Shown here one piece after another: positions 22,425 to 33,560 of a stretch of 64,000 nucleotides of DNA. Origin of the DNA: Trametes villosa (taxonomy: Eukaryota > Basidiomycota > Agaricomycetes > Polyporales > Polyporaceae). How positions within the stretch are numbered: position 1 is the first letter of the stretch; every line of letters begins with the position of its first letter. A program made the translations under genes and the position numbers. The notes below the pieces were generated by a model. The model had not been told where the DNA came from. It worked only from the letters and a program-made list of their open reading frames with translations, and ran no database searches. Location of the stretch: NCBI GenBank assembly GCA_002964805.2, contig PUDQ02000017.1:248001-312000 (forward strand), in the 5' to 3' direction.

Positions 22425-23417
22425 ATGCCGGAGGATTCGAAGAAGAAGAATAAGTAGCCTCAATGTAACATGTACATGCCGGACCCCGCCTGGTTTCCGA
22501 AGCATCATCAACGCCCCCCCGTCTGTCATGTCTGCAGTACTGCGGTACAGTCGAGATCAGCGAGATATCCCACAGCCCCTCCGTATGGGGTGCGTTGCCT
22601 AGGTAGAGACTTGCCAGGACCTCAACGCCGAATTCTCACAGTGTTTGCAGAGACTCTGGGCACAAGCTTGGGGCCTTTCGAATGACTAACTGTTTCATTG
22701 GAGGCGTCGCGATCTGATGATCCGTCAGCAGCCATATGAGCGGCTACACATCACTAGTACTGGACCCGCATTCATCATCGCTCACATCGTCCGCATCCCG
22801 CTTCATACAGCGCCTTTCATATCGATAGGCCGTTTGGATTTTATGCTGCTCGTGGAGCTTGGAGCGTCCGAGCGCCCAGCCCCGACGCGGTGGCGCGGTA
22901 GGGTCGACACCCGCGGGCAGGTAACCGATGATGGTGCACGGAACCCGCCTCAGCTAGGCAAAATGAGTGTTTCGAACACTTCGTAACCCCTCCTGTGCAA
23001 CCTCCAGGCTAAAGTTATGCTGCTCCCCACGAAATAGAGGCTGGGTGCGAGCGACGAACTCATCCGCGCCCTACCCGGTGGCTGTCTTGACACACACCGG
23101 CAAGAGCTGCGAGACAGCGGACGGTGGTGCGCCGTGGTGCGGGGTGGCTAGACCTACCAAATGGGGGCGAATCGCTCCAAGGATCTCTGAACAGCAAGAA
23201 ATCCCAGCGGTCTATCGATATGAAAGGCGCTGTAAGTACGTGGTGATTGAAGCAAGGGCAGTGTATTGCGCAATTACCGGTGGTAGGAGACTCAGACACT
23301 CAGGCCACGAATGGTCCGATCCGCCGGCTTCTGGGGCTCCCGCACCCGATAAATAACGCCTCTCTCGATGCCTCGCTTTCCATTGACCTTCCCTCGTACA
23401 TCCTACTCATCCCCATC
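22425..23417. other. Spacer between the MIF copies
   Basis: Contains the 3' flank of copy 1, an inverted-repeat pair and the promoter of copy 2 with a GATAAATA box at 23348-23355. No gene recognised. Confidence 0.6.
22806..23234. repeat. Inverted repeat pair between the MIF copies
   Basis: TACAGCGCCTTTCATATCGA at 22806-22825 recurs on the opposite strand, ending at 23234. Patchy similarity continues inward (GGATTT, TGCTG, TTGGAGCG). The spacing of about 360 bp would allow a hairpin. It could be a degraded short inverted-repeat element. Confidence 0.55.
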
Positions 23418-24020
23418 ATGCCCTCGCTCGAGCTGAAGACGAACGTCGTCATCCCCGACGTCAAGGCGTTCACTCTGGAGTTCTCCAAAGTGAGCCCATT
23501 TAAGACGCCGGTGTGCATGATAATCTGACATCCCCTCGCTCACATCTGTAGTTCGCCGCCACCACCCTCGGGAAGCCGGAGGCCTATATCTCGGTGTCCT
23601 ACATCCACCACGAGCACCTCACGTTTGCAGGAACGTTCGATCCTGCCTTCCTCCTCTACATCGTGATTGTCTACTCCGTATATATGCTCTTGCGGGAACG
23701 CTCCTCACCGAGTTCATGGGCAGATGAGCCTGGGCAACATCAACCCCGAGGCCAACGAAGAGTACTCCAAGGCGTTCTTTGCGTTCTTCAAGGAGAAGCT
23801 CGGTGTCGAGCCCAACCGCGGTTACATGTGAGCAGCGGTACTTATACGCTTTGGACGCGCGATTTCACTGATGGACGGGACGCGCAGCACCTATTCCGAC
23901 CCCGGACGGGACTACATCGGGTACAACAAACTATAAGCGTATTTTCAGCGGCTCAGGACTCACGACCTTCCATGACACAGGTACAACTCGACGACTGTTG
24001 CGAGAATTACCGGCAAGTAG
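23418..24020 (+). CDS. MIF / D-dopachrome tautomerase-like protein, copy 2
   Basis: Tandem duplicate of the gene at 21831, with the same five-exon layout and the same catalytic Pro after Met (MPSLELKTNV). It has GKPEAYISVSY in the Lys-Pro region, FAGTFDPAFLLYI, EEYSKAFFAFFKEKLGVEP and the end YNSTTVARITGK before TAG at 24018-24020. Differences from copy 1 include Gly for the first Lys of KKP and MSLGNINPEAN for TTLDNANPEAN. Two donors are weaker than in copy 1 (GTGATT after exon 2, GTACAA after exon 4). If the last intron is not removed, the frame ends a few residues later as GYNKL, so two C termini are possible. Function inferred as for copy 1. Confidence 0.87.
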
Positions 24021-24175
24021 AGTACATGAAAAGGATTAGCAGCAATGTAACCTACATGTATATGCCTGGGTTCCTGATACAACGTCAACACCCGCCACGC
24101 CCGTTTCATGTCTGCAGTAACGTTATAATGAGCGATATACTCAAAGGCCGTTCCGTACTGAGGGGTGTCGCTCAG

Positions 24176-25693
24176 CTAGTAGGGACGCACCTCAACTTCA
24201 ACCCCAAAATCCCGCAGCATCTGCACAAAGTCAGGGAGCAACCCTTGGGCCTTTCGTATCACCAGCTTCTTCAGCGGAAGCCCCGCGTCCTTGCGATCCG
24301 TCAGGAGCCATATGAGCGCCGCCCTCGCGCTATTCGACATGATCACGCGCTCGACCTCGAGCACCTCCAGCTGCGGGCAGCACCGTGTAGATCCACCGTC
24401 GTAGAGGGGCTGCGACAGGTAGCCGAGGATCCCCGCGAGGTCTCCGCCGGGCTTGATGAGGTGCAGGGTGCGAAGGCGGCGCGCGGCGCGGAACGTGGCA
24501 GACCAATTGCCGACGTGGTCAAACTCGTCCGCGAGGTTCCCTTTGTACACGAACACCTCGGCGGTGCTCACCAGGGTGCACGGGACGCCCGCGTTCCCGA
24601 TGAACTCCAGATCCGGGGTGTCGACGACGATGGTCGCGAAGCGGTTCGCGCGCCCGCCGGTGACGGACGAGAAGAGCTGGAAGTGCGCCGTCGATTTTGA
24701 GAAATCGGCGGTAAACTCGACGCGCGGGATCTCCTTCAGCGCGCCGAGGTGCTCGCGGTGTTCGGGAAGGAGTGCGATCTGCGAGGTGCCGTCCGTGATC
24801 GTGGTTTCAATCCCGAATGTCGTCGTCGTCGGGAGCGCGAGATACGACAGAAGATGGCAGATGTTGGATGGCCGGCGCATGCAGAGTTTCAGCGAGGATA
24901 GCATAGGAAGGGGGATGACCGGCTCCGGTTCCCACCGGGGAGTATTGTCTGCGGTGTGGACGGGGTCTAAACCGAGGTCTAGGGTTTTGAGCGTAGGACA
25001 GTGCCTGAGGATCGTGAGCACTTGGCCGAGGGTGGGGAAAGGCGTGCAGTTTACTCCACCGAGGCTCAGGTAGGACAGGTTCTTGAACATGTCGCTGTCC
25101 CATGACACCAGCACCGGCGCGAGGCGCAACGATCTCAGCGAGGGAGTAGCAGAGCGATAGTGGTTTCCGTCGACGACGTGGAAGACGTTTCGTATTGCCC
25201 TTTGCTGGACCGGCGGCCTTTGCCCGTATACAGAAGCAGAGGGTTTGTCGAGTACGTGCAGCTTTTGCAGCTGCGGAGCCGGGACACCAGCGAGACTCTC
25301 GAGGAAGGCTTCGAGATCGTAGTAGTAGTCGTCCTCGAAGTCAAAGGCCGAGCTGTCCGCTCTGATCTCGAGTGAGCGGAGGCGGTCAAATTCGCGGGAA
25401 AGTCGCACAGCGATCCGTACGTCGGATAGCGGCGCCCACCGCGGAGTACTGTGAATGATAACGTCGACAGGAAGGCGTTTTGAACGCTCGAGAAACGCCT
25501 CGGTCTGGCCGATATTGGAGACGTAAATACCGGTCCATAGTCGAGCACACTCCAATGCGATGGTGCGGAAAAACCGGCAGATGTGGGTAGCGTTGACGAG
25601 ATGACGATCGCCTGGGGATGCCGGAACTAAGAAGTTGAAGACGTGTGCAAGCAGTTCGGGAGGAAGGCTCCGAACGTCTTTGCGAGTCTCCAT
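24176..25693 (-). CDS. F-box protein with leucine-rich-like C-terminal region
   Basis: A single exon of 505 aa, ATG at 25691-25693. Residues ~7-55 form an F-box (LPPELLAHVFNFLVP, then HICRFFRTIALECARLW), the module that binds Skp1 in SCF ubiquitin ligases. The rest has irregular leucine-rich segments (LQKLHVLD, LRSLRLAP, LSYLSLGG, LKTLDLGLD, LSSLKLCM), as in the large F-box families of mushrooms. Those families are known for fast turnover, and targets are usually unknown. It converges on the second MIF copy with a gap of about 155 bp. No break seen. Confidence 0.88.
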   Translation of the reverse strand: METRKDVRSLPPELLAHVFNFLVPASPGDRHLVNATHICRFFRTIALECARLWTGIYVSNIGQTEAFLERSKRLPVDVIIHSTPRWAPLSDVRIAVRLSREFDRLRSLEIRADSSAFDFEDDYYYDLEAFLESLAGVPAPQLQKLHVLDKPSASVYGQRPPVQQRAIRNVFHVVDGNHYRSATPSLRSLRLAPVLVSWDSDMFKNLSYLSLGGVNCTPFPTLGQVLTILRHCPTLKTLDLGLDPVHTADNTPRWEPEPVIPLPMLSSLKLCMRRPSNICHLLSYLALPTTTTFGIETTITDGTSQIALLPEHREHLGALKEIPRVEFTADFSKSTAHFQLFSSVTGGRANRFATIVVDTPDLEFIGNAGVPCTLVSTAEVFVYKGNLADEFDHVGNWSATFRAARRLRTLHLIKPGGDLAGILGYLSQPLYDGGSTRCCPQLEVLEVERVIMSNSARAALIWLLTDRKDAGLPLKKLVIRKAQGLLPDFVQMLRDFGVEVEVRPY

Positions 25694-26453
25694 AAGTTGC
25701 GCCCGGGGAGCCTGGCACGGTAGTCTCCAGAATCACAAAGTGGGTGTTTTTGATGCTCCTAAAAGTTCCTCCAAGTCAGCATCTAGATGTGCGCGCTGTA
25801 TGATGTCTCGCTACCTTGCAATTTGACCGTCAGACGCATGCTACGGCCGCAGCGCTCCCGCGGCTAGGTCCCAGGAGAACCGTTAAGCGCTCTGAGCGCT
25901 GAGCACTAAGCTGAGGTATTGTAGGGTGTTGTTAGGTGTTGTGGCTGGTAATAGTCCCTGCCTTACATCGATCAATACTACTGGTAAGAAAGAGTAAGAT
26001 TAAGTTGTAACTCCGATAACGAGGCTGGCCCTAGACGTGTCACGTCGCTACTCTCGGCGGCACCGTACCGCTACTACCTTCAAGTTCGCTCTTCTCTTGT
26101 TTCAATGTTTGCTACTGGTCCGAATTGACGTCGCGATGACTGCTCTTTGGCTAACACCCGAGCCGAAATCATAGAATGAAACCTCACACATGGCAGTCCA
26201 TGATGCCTCCAGGATCCAAGGAATGTGATACGTCCCGGTACGGTACCCACTGACGTGGTGATAATTGTCAAGCTCAATCTGGCATGGCCTTTCCAACTCC
26301 TGGTAGGTAGCGCGCCGGGTATTTCTATCCCTCGTTCTGTTCTCGCTACCTGTAATGCTGACTAACCATAGCCTACAACTTTTTTCACGCAGGCGCTACG
26401 CTATGTCTTCGCGCTCTCCTCCATCTTCGCCAGGACAAGGTGTTACAGCGACA
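25694..26453. promoter_or_regulatory. Divergent upstream region of two F-box genes
   Basis: Lies between the 5' ends of the minus-strand F-box gene and the plus-strand F-box-like gene. Two in-frame ATGs upstream of the chosen start of the latter are at 26355 and 26403. No other gene or repeat recognised. Confidence 0.5.
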
Positions 26454-28528
26454 ATGAATTCTTCTGGTGCCCTCTACCGCTTCCCCCAGGATGTGTTGGA
26501 AGGCATCTTTTGGCAAATTCTCGGCTTTCCCCTCGATAGGTACCGCCGACACGATGGTTCTCGGACGCTCGCCGCCCTCGCCGCCTCAGCTCGTATGTTC
26601 TTCGAGCCCGCGCTGAGTGTACTATGGCACACTATCCCCGACATTGCTGTGCTCTTCTTCACACTGGCCGACGAGGTTCACTACAGAAGACGAGTCGCAG
26701 TACCAGCAAGGGAGGGCGTCGAAGAACACACCCAATTTGTGAGCATGCCCTTCACGGGCGTCCTGATGCACGCTGACTTGCAATATGCTGGACAGGGCTT
26801 CCACAGTGCTCCGGACTGTTCCCAGCTCCATCGCTTCCTCTCGTACGCTCGACGAGTTCGGGTGATTGACGTCGAGGCGCATATCTCGACCCGTACACGT
26901 CCCCGACTTGCTGCCACGCCAGAAGCATACGATACGCTTGCGAGGCTCCTCGGCTCCCGCCCGCTTCTACCTAACGTGGACAGGATCAACTATGTGCGCA
27001 CCGGAGGCACACGCCTAGAAGTCTTCAGGTCCTTCCACATCCTGTTTGGCCCCCAGTTACGAGCGCTGCGCATCTACAGCCGCCACCTCCCCTACACCGG
27101 ACCAAACCCTGAACCAATCTCGGGCCAGGACGAGGCGGCGTTTGCACAGATGCTGAAGAAGCTTGCGGAGATCAACCCACAGTTGCGGAAGCTCTACCTG
27201 TGGATACGCCCCAGCAGCCCCGCAATGGTTTCCGCGGTGGCGACGACTGTGTGCCACTTGGACCACCTTGTATTCTTAAAGCTCCCGCATTGTGAACTGC
27301 GACTCACCCCTGCAGGATTCAAGCACCTCGCACGGCTCCCGAGCTTGCGTTCGCTGGACGTCTGTGTCGACCACGCGGAACCTTGGTTCGAGGACATCGC
27401 GCCACGTGCAATGCTCGGCGACCGCCAAGACGCGTCATTCCCCGCTCTGTATCGACTCCAGATCACGGCACCAACCTACGCGCTGCCTACACTCCTACTC
27501 CCCTTCGTCGGATCGCCTCACCTCAAAGAGCTGACGGTCGAAGCTGCGGGAGCTGTCCCACGCGACGAGATCCCCCCACTCCTCGCCGTTATTGGTGGTC
27601 TACGCGGCGCGAAGACCATTACGCAGCTCTACGTGAATGCCAAAATCGTCCTGCCGACATCCTCGACAGGATCTGCGCGGAACCCCGTTCGGCCCATAGG
27701 GAGAGCCACGCTCGCGCCGCTGCTCACGATGTCTGCCCTGAACGACCGATGTTCCTGATCCGCTGCCCGTACGACTTCGATGACGCGTTCCTAGAGGAGG
27801 TCGCACATGCCTGGCCGAGGATCGATCGCCTTCAGTTTGGCGATCCGACCAGTTGGGGAGTGCTCTCCGAGGCCGACTTCCCAGAGGGCGACCGCGATCC
27901 TGCAGAAAGCCAGGGCGCTGACGAGGCGGGCGACCACGGAACGGACGCGACAATGGCTGTCAGAACCGTCCGCCGCTCGAACGTATGGAGGAAGCCGCGC
28001 TGCACGCTCTTCGGGCTGATCGCGTTCGCCCATCACTGCCCTCATGCGAGCGCCTTCCGGTTCGAACTCAACGCAAACCTGGAGACCGTTCCGCCAGAGA
28101 TTCTCGAGTCCCGCCCAATGCTCGGGGCAGTTCGCCGGTCAATCGGCGGGTTGTGCGTGGGTCTGTCTCCAATTGAAGACCCCTACGCGGTCGCGGCTTT
28201 CCTCTCCGACTGGATCAGCGAGATCGGGGACCTCACGACCGGCTGGGAAGATCTCTATGAATGGGATACCGATGAGGTGCAAGAGGACGTAGACTCGGTC
28301 GAGGGGCTCGACTGGGAGTCGATCGCGCGGGTGTACCACAACCGGTGGCGGATGGTGCAACGCCTCATCCCGCGTTTTGCGGCCGTGCGGGCACAGGAGA
28401 GGCTGTGGAAGTGGAAGGCCGCTGGTAGGCCCCCGAGGGTTCGGCGTCAGACTCTGCAGTGGATAGAGGAGGAGGATCCAGACTCGGATAACGAGATGGG
28501 TTTGTGGTGTACCTACGGAGGACTGTGA
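26454..28528 (+). pseudogene. F-box-like protein, paralog A, one-base frameshift
   Basis: First of four paralogs (others at 51.0, 53.8 and 55.6 kb). The start at 26454 (MNSSGALYRFPQDVLEGIF) is chosen to match the paralogs. The F-box-like N terminus has the family block VLWHTIPDIAVLFFTL. A GT-AG intron at 26739-26795 (57 bp, no stop inside) sits at the position shared with the paralogs. The frame is good to ALND at 27746, then hits a stop. The conserved continuation (IRCPYDFDDAF, AWPRIDRLQFG, GLSPIEDPYAVAAFLSDWIS, RVYHNRWRMVQRLIPRFAAV) resumes in another frame from 27749. Alignment with paralog B shows that exactly one base is missing at about 27747-27748. Either a young pseudogene or an assembly error. 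Without the shift the protein would be about 670 aa, like paralogs B and D. Confidence 0.8.
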
Positions 28529-28704
28529 CTGATCATGCTGGCTAACTTGAAGTATCTTGTTCTTGGCGACTTGTCGGGCTATCTACATAGATCGTTGCAC
28601 CTCAAAACTGTCCTTATCTCGCTCGCTCTTCAAAGGAAATCTATCCAGCTAGTCCCCGGCTTACAAGACGACCTGTGTACTTCTAACCCTGGTAAAAGCT
28701 CGGT

Positions 28705-29390
28705 ACAGCTGTTGCCGAATTTAATGCGCCGCCTGACTCCGACGACGCGCGTTACACTTTTCACACTTTTTACACTTTTCGCGCACAAGAGCTCCCGGAC
28801 ACTGCAAAAACCTACTGAGTGCACCGACTGGCATGTTTTTACTCCCTATATGATATCCTAGGTCCATAGCATGCTTAGTCTTACCTTTTGAATGGTGTGT
28901 GCCTCGCGAGAAACTCTTGAGCACGCTGTCGCCCATCAGGAGAGACTGAGTGGGTTTTCCCCGCATCCTGGGACTAGCTGCACACGTATGGCCTTGTTGT
29001 TTATATCAATCAATAACCCTCACGCATGTCTTCGCATTCATGACGTTTTGGAGCACTCTTGGTTCGCCGTGCTTGCAATATCGGCTCTACAGTGCTGTCC
29101 TGTGTTTGCATCGCTACAAGCGCCCGCGGCTTCAATAAAATTATTCATCGTAGGCGCTGGATGAAGTGGGTGCTCGCACATGTTTCGAGTCGCTTCATAC
29201 GTATCTGCATGGCTCTAATTCATGCAGTTACGTGTTCTGGGGTATTCACTGCCCCCTCGTGCTAATTTTTGGGCACATATTGTGCATAGAAATCTATGTT
29301 ACAGCAGGTCAAGGCGGTTTGGGTCGAATGTGTAAAAAGTGTAACGCGCGTCGTCGGAGTCGGCGGCGCATTAAATCCGGCAACAGCTGT
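28705..29390. mobile_element. Short inverted-repeat element (MITE-like)
   Basis: Arms of about 60 bp, 28705-28764 and 29331-29390, are inverted copies beginning ACAGCTGTTGCCG and ending in ACACTTTTTACAC-like sequence. By eye they differ by a couple of substitutions and one indel. The left arm runs into three ACACTTTT-like units. Similar 12-mers GTAAAAG(CT/TG)CGG stand at 28692-28703 and 29389-29400 in direct orientation and may be a target duplication. The interior of about 570 bp codes for nothing recognisable. Confidence 0.6.
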
Positions 29391-29524
29391 AAAAGTGCGG
29401 CATCAATGCAGCACAGCATTGATTCTGCGGCTCGTAGACTCGATGTCCTTCACTCAAGTTCCAACACTGTTGTCTTTGGGCCTGGGATCATCTACTGTGC
29501 TACATAACCTCAACACTGAACATC

Positions 29525-29808
29525 AGCATTTATCCGGGTGTCCTTAATTTGCCTTACGGTCTTGTACAAGGCTGTAAGGGAGTTTTAAGACTGTAATGCA
29601 GTCCTTTGGCTTACTGTCTGTGAGACTACGTAGATTTTCCTTAAACCACTCTGTGCTCCTTATCTCCTTAGGTTCTGAGGGCATTGGGACGTGTCGGAGT
29701 GGTGAGTCAGACGCATAAGAGCAAAAGGAGACCAGACCGAAATGCCCTAAGGAGCTCTCAAGGGGCATAAGGGCATACAGCTCACAGGCGTCCCAGAAAA
29801 CCAATCAT
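29525..29808. mobile_element. MITE-like element with CCTTA/TAAGG repeats, copy 1
   Basis: The left end AGCATTTATCCGGGTGTCC pairs imperfectly with the right end, and the interior has many CCTTA/TAAGG motifs. A related element with nearly the same end lies at 50511-50752. About 280 bp, noncoding. Confidence 0.5.
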
Positions 29809-30475
29809 GCAGCACCGCTGACAGTGCTACAGGCGGACAGTAATACAGATCATCTCCAGAGCAGCTCACCAGGGTAAGGGCACCATAAGCTCGTACAGGC
29901 GCACACATGCGGTCAGGAGATCAAGATGATAAGGGAGTATAAGATCGTCAGGGCGTAAGTACAGCGGCGAGAACGCGGTATTCAGATGGTAATAGTAGGT
30001 GGGATGCGTATCGGGGAGCGACAAAACTAGTATGGAGCGAGAGCGAGCGAGAGGGCGCGACAACGACGACGATGGTACAGCGACTATGGGGGTTTACAGA
30101 GGGTAATCGAGGGAGCGGGACGGGTGCGAAGGCGGCCAGGGCGACGAGCATGTCCGAGTCGCCGTCCGAGGGCCGAGTGCAGGGTATCGGTTGTTGCGAG
30201 GCGACGACGTCGACGATTGTGCAGGGCTGTAGCGTGGCGAAGGGTCTATGATGATGAGAACGCGAGGTCAGCAATCGCAGTACAAATTGGAAGCATGCCG
30301 ACGAACATGGGATGCACTTGCAAGACATTGGCGTCGAGATGTAGGCGAGCGTGGGTGCTCGGAGCCGCATAGACAGCTCCGGGCGCATGCCAGGTACGGC
30401 GCATAGGAACGGGATACCTAGAAAATATACAGATACAAGACGAGACGAGGCGAAGGGGTAGGCATAGCGGAGCAG

Positions 30476-30535
30476 AATGGCGAGCGGGGAGCAACAATGG
30501 CGAGCGGGGGGCAACAATGGCGAGCGGGGAGCAAC
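30476..30535. repeat. Three tandem copies of a 20-bp unit
   Basis: Unit AATGGCGAGCGGGGAGCAAC is repeated at 30476, 30496 and 30516 with one mismatch. Confidence 0.85.
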
Positions 30536-30661
30536 AAGAACTTCTGAAAGCGATACAGTCAGTATCAGCCGAATGCCGTAGCGTTCCCGTAGCGTTCCCG
30601 CAACAGGGGAGTGGGCGTACGTAGACACATCGTGAACGCTCTTGCACTACTTCTGCGGATT

Positions 30662-33244
30662 CTATGTCAGTGTAGAGTTCACGGATAGAACGAGCGGAGC
30701 GAGACGTGGCACCTTGGTCTGAGTGAGCTTCGCGAAGTCAAAGTTGAACTCAGACGTGAGCGCGGATGGAGCACTGGCAACGGCGGTGCTGGGCGGTGGC
30801 AGCTGGGCCATCTGGTACGCCAGCGCGACGATATCCTCGACGTCTTCGAGCGGCAGGTTCTTCGCCGAGGTCATGCACTGCAGGGTCGTGGCACTGAAGT
30901 TGCCGTGGCTGAAGTCCGATTCCTTTGTGCTGTACTTCCCGGTGGAGCGGTTCAGCTGCTTGATGAAGATTGCGTTGCCCTTCTCGTCCAACGTAAGGTT
31001 CTTCATGTGCCAACACATGGCGACCCGGAATGCCTAGGTAGCATCGAGTTAGCTACAGGTCGGACGAAAAGAACCGAACTCACCCCAGCCGCAGCGAGTC
31101 CGATCGCAGCGTAAGGGTATTCATCCTGTGGGTTCTCGTAGAGCTCAGGGATCGCCACTGCGCCCTGGATGGCGTCGATGTGAGCCACCATGCTGGCGAG
31201 GACAAACGGCGAGCGATAGAGACCCTGTCATGCACAGGACAAAGTGAGTACAGAACGGCAATGGGTAGGCCGAATGCGGCTACAAACCTCTTCCTCAGTC
31301 CCTTCTGGGTCTTCGTAGAAAAGGTGTCCGTCGGGAAGGACCTTGGCGGCGAAGTCGCGGCGGGACTGGACGTCAGGGAACTCGGCGGGATAGCTGTTGA
31401 AGAACGCCTCGAATCCTCGCAGTGCTGCGCTCCCAAAGGCGCTTCGCCACTCGTACGCGCGTTGGGTGGCCTGACGAAGATTTGAAGTGAGCGAGCAAAT
31501 GGAAATCTATCGAAACTCTTACCAAGGCGTACACGCTGTCGTTCTCCTGGATCTTGTAAGACGCGAGCTCGGGCGTGGAATCGGAGTAGACGGCATCCCA
31601 TGCCAGCTGCATAAGCGCGAGGACCGTCTTGTCGGGAATGTTCCACGGATCGTCGCTTTCGCCGACGAGCTTCAGATACGTAGGCAGGAACTTGTTCCTC
31701 CACTTGTTCTGGTGATGGGCCCCTTCCGGAAGATCGGAATTCTTCACGGAGCCGCGAGGCTTCGCATTGGAGGTACTTCCAGCCTCATCGCCCTCGTCGT
31801 CGAGAGTGATCGCCTGCGCGGCGTAGTGGTAGAAGCTGACATAACGATTTAAGTGTTTAGACTGCTCACCTTGTCCTTCGAGGACCCCGAAGTTTCGCCC
31901 GACGTCTTGAGCGCAGACGCGGGCTTCGGCCCCTTCTTCAAAGCCGCCGGCTTGGGGAACTTTCTGGGCTTTCCCGGGGTTGCAAGGTCGACGTCTTCAG
32001 TCTTGACGATGCCCTGTAGGACTTCAGTCGCTCAAGTCCTACTTACAGATCGTCTTACTCACCGAGCTCGTAAGGCGTGCACCGTTCTTCACTGGGCTTG
32101 CCTTCGCAGCAGCGGCCTCCGGTGATTCGTCATCAGTACGGCCGAAACCCCCTTCGTCGATGTCGCTGGGAGGCTCGTGCTTGACCACGATGCGCCTCTC
32201 CGGAGCGTCCTTGGTGGCCTGGGCAGTCGCACCCTTCCCTCGTGGCCTGGGCTTCGGCCTGCTGCTTTTGGAGTCGGCTTTGCCCTCAGGATCGCCACTG
32301 GACGTCGCTTTGTCGGTGGGATTCTTCATGAAGGGCGTGGCCGGCACGGCCGCAGTGCGTCGTGCGATCGGCTGGACCTTGTTCGCCGTCGGGGTGAGCA
32401 TCCCTGCTGCCGCAATCCGTGCCGCCCAAGTAGATACGCGGCTAGTGTAAGCAGAAGCGATAGCGACCGCGCAGAGAGAGTGTGTGAGCGAAGGAACGAG
32501 TGGGAGGCGTCGTACTCACGGCCGCGATGTGGCTGTGCCTGTGCTCGCCGATCTCGAGCGCTCACTCGCCGACTTCTCAGCCACTGACATACGATCGCCA
32601 TCGACAAGCTGCTTCTTCACGACCGCCACACTCTCGCGTAGCGGAACCTTTTCGTTCTTCTTCGCCTTTTTCTTCGGGGGCCGAGGAGTCTCGAAGACGA
32701 TGGTCTCATCCTCGTCGTCGCCCGGCGCCGCCTCAACCTCCACCTCGGACAAGGTCGCCCCAGCCGGAACGCCATCCTCGGCTTCGGGCTCGGTGAGCTC
32801 GGACGAGGGCACATCCGCCTCGCGAGGAGACGGCGTCGGAGGCTCAACGCTCTCAAGCTCTCCTGCGTCCTGTTCGCTCTCCGACCTCTCGTCCTTTGCC
32901 GGGCGCTTGCGCTTGCCAGCGCCTGTGGCCTTAGCCCTGGACGCTCCTGCTTCCCCGCCAGAAACCATGGGACGCGCGGACGATACGCTATCGTGAGCTC
33001 TGGCGGGCCTAGAATGCATAATCCGAAGCTCACGAATGCGGTCGTCCTTTTTCTTCAGGTTGAGCTCGATTTTGGCAACACCCTCCTCCTTCCGGCTCTT
33101 TGCCTTCGCCTTCTGAGCCTTGGCGGCTTCCTGGTCTTCTCTGTCAGCCTCCATCTTCGCTTTCGACCGCCGCTCACGGGGAGCATCGACTCTCCCAGGA
33201 TGGGCCTCTGCGTTAGAGGAACGAGTGACGCGTGCCGAAACCAT
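30662..33244 (-). CDS. DUF6532-like protein with long disordered N terminus
   Basis: Multi-exon gene; the ATG at 33242-33244 gives MVSARVTRSSNAE. The N-terminal half is charged and low in complexity, with basic clusters such as GKRKRPAKDE and RPPKKKAKKNEK that could be nuclear localisation signals. The C-terminal half is globular (KWRNKFLPTYLKLVGESDDPW, TVLALMQLAWDAVY, YALATQRAYEWRSAFGSAAL, then a segment before the stop at 30662). This pattern resembles DUF6532, a family of unknown function expanded in Agaricomycetes; I name it from memory of the pattern only. It is divergent from the F-box-like gene at 33561 across 316 bp. No stop or frameshift was noticed; small exon limits between 31.7 and 32.5 kb are approximate. 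Confidence 0.72.
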
Positions 33245-33560
33245 GGAGGATGCGTGGAAGGTAGTGGGTAGGGCTGGTGGTGGTGGTGGTTGAGATTGCG
33301 AGCCGTCTCCGACCACGCCGGGCGAAAAATTGTACAGCGCTTACAGTTTGATCTATTTCTGCTTCACGAGCAAAGCAATAGCCTTTATAACCACCCGCGT
33401 GCGCGCTCACAGATCCAATCTGACCTCGACGCTCGTGGCGAGCTTGCGCTGGTGGGGCGCGGGGTATTAAAAGCCTTCGCGAACCCTTGCATTCGCGTTC
33501 ACCGCTACGCCCCCTTCTCTTCAACCTCTTCGCCCCGCGGCTTCCCCATAGCTCGCCTCC
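33245..33560. promoter_or_regulatory. Divergent promoter between DUF6532-like and F-box-like genes
   Basis: 316 bp between two start codons, so both promoters must lie here or overlap the 5' leaders. No single box stands out. Confidence 0.5.

Larger units (their letters stand above)
28529..30661. other. Repeat-bearing interval without a gene
   Basis: Holds two inverted-repeat elements (28705-29390 and 29525-29808) and a short tandem repeat (30476-30535). Open frames are short and unlike any family I recognise. Confidence 0.6.
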
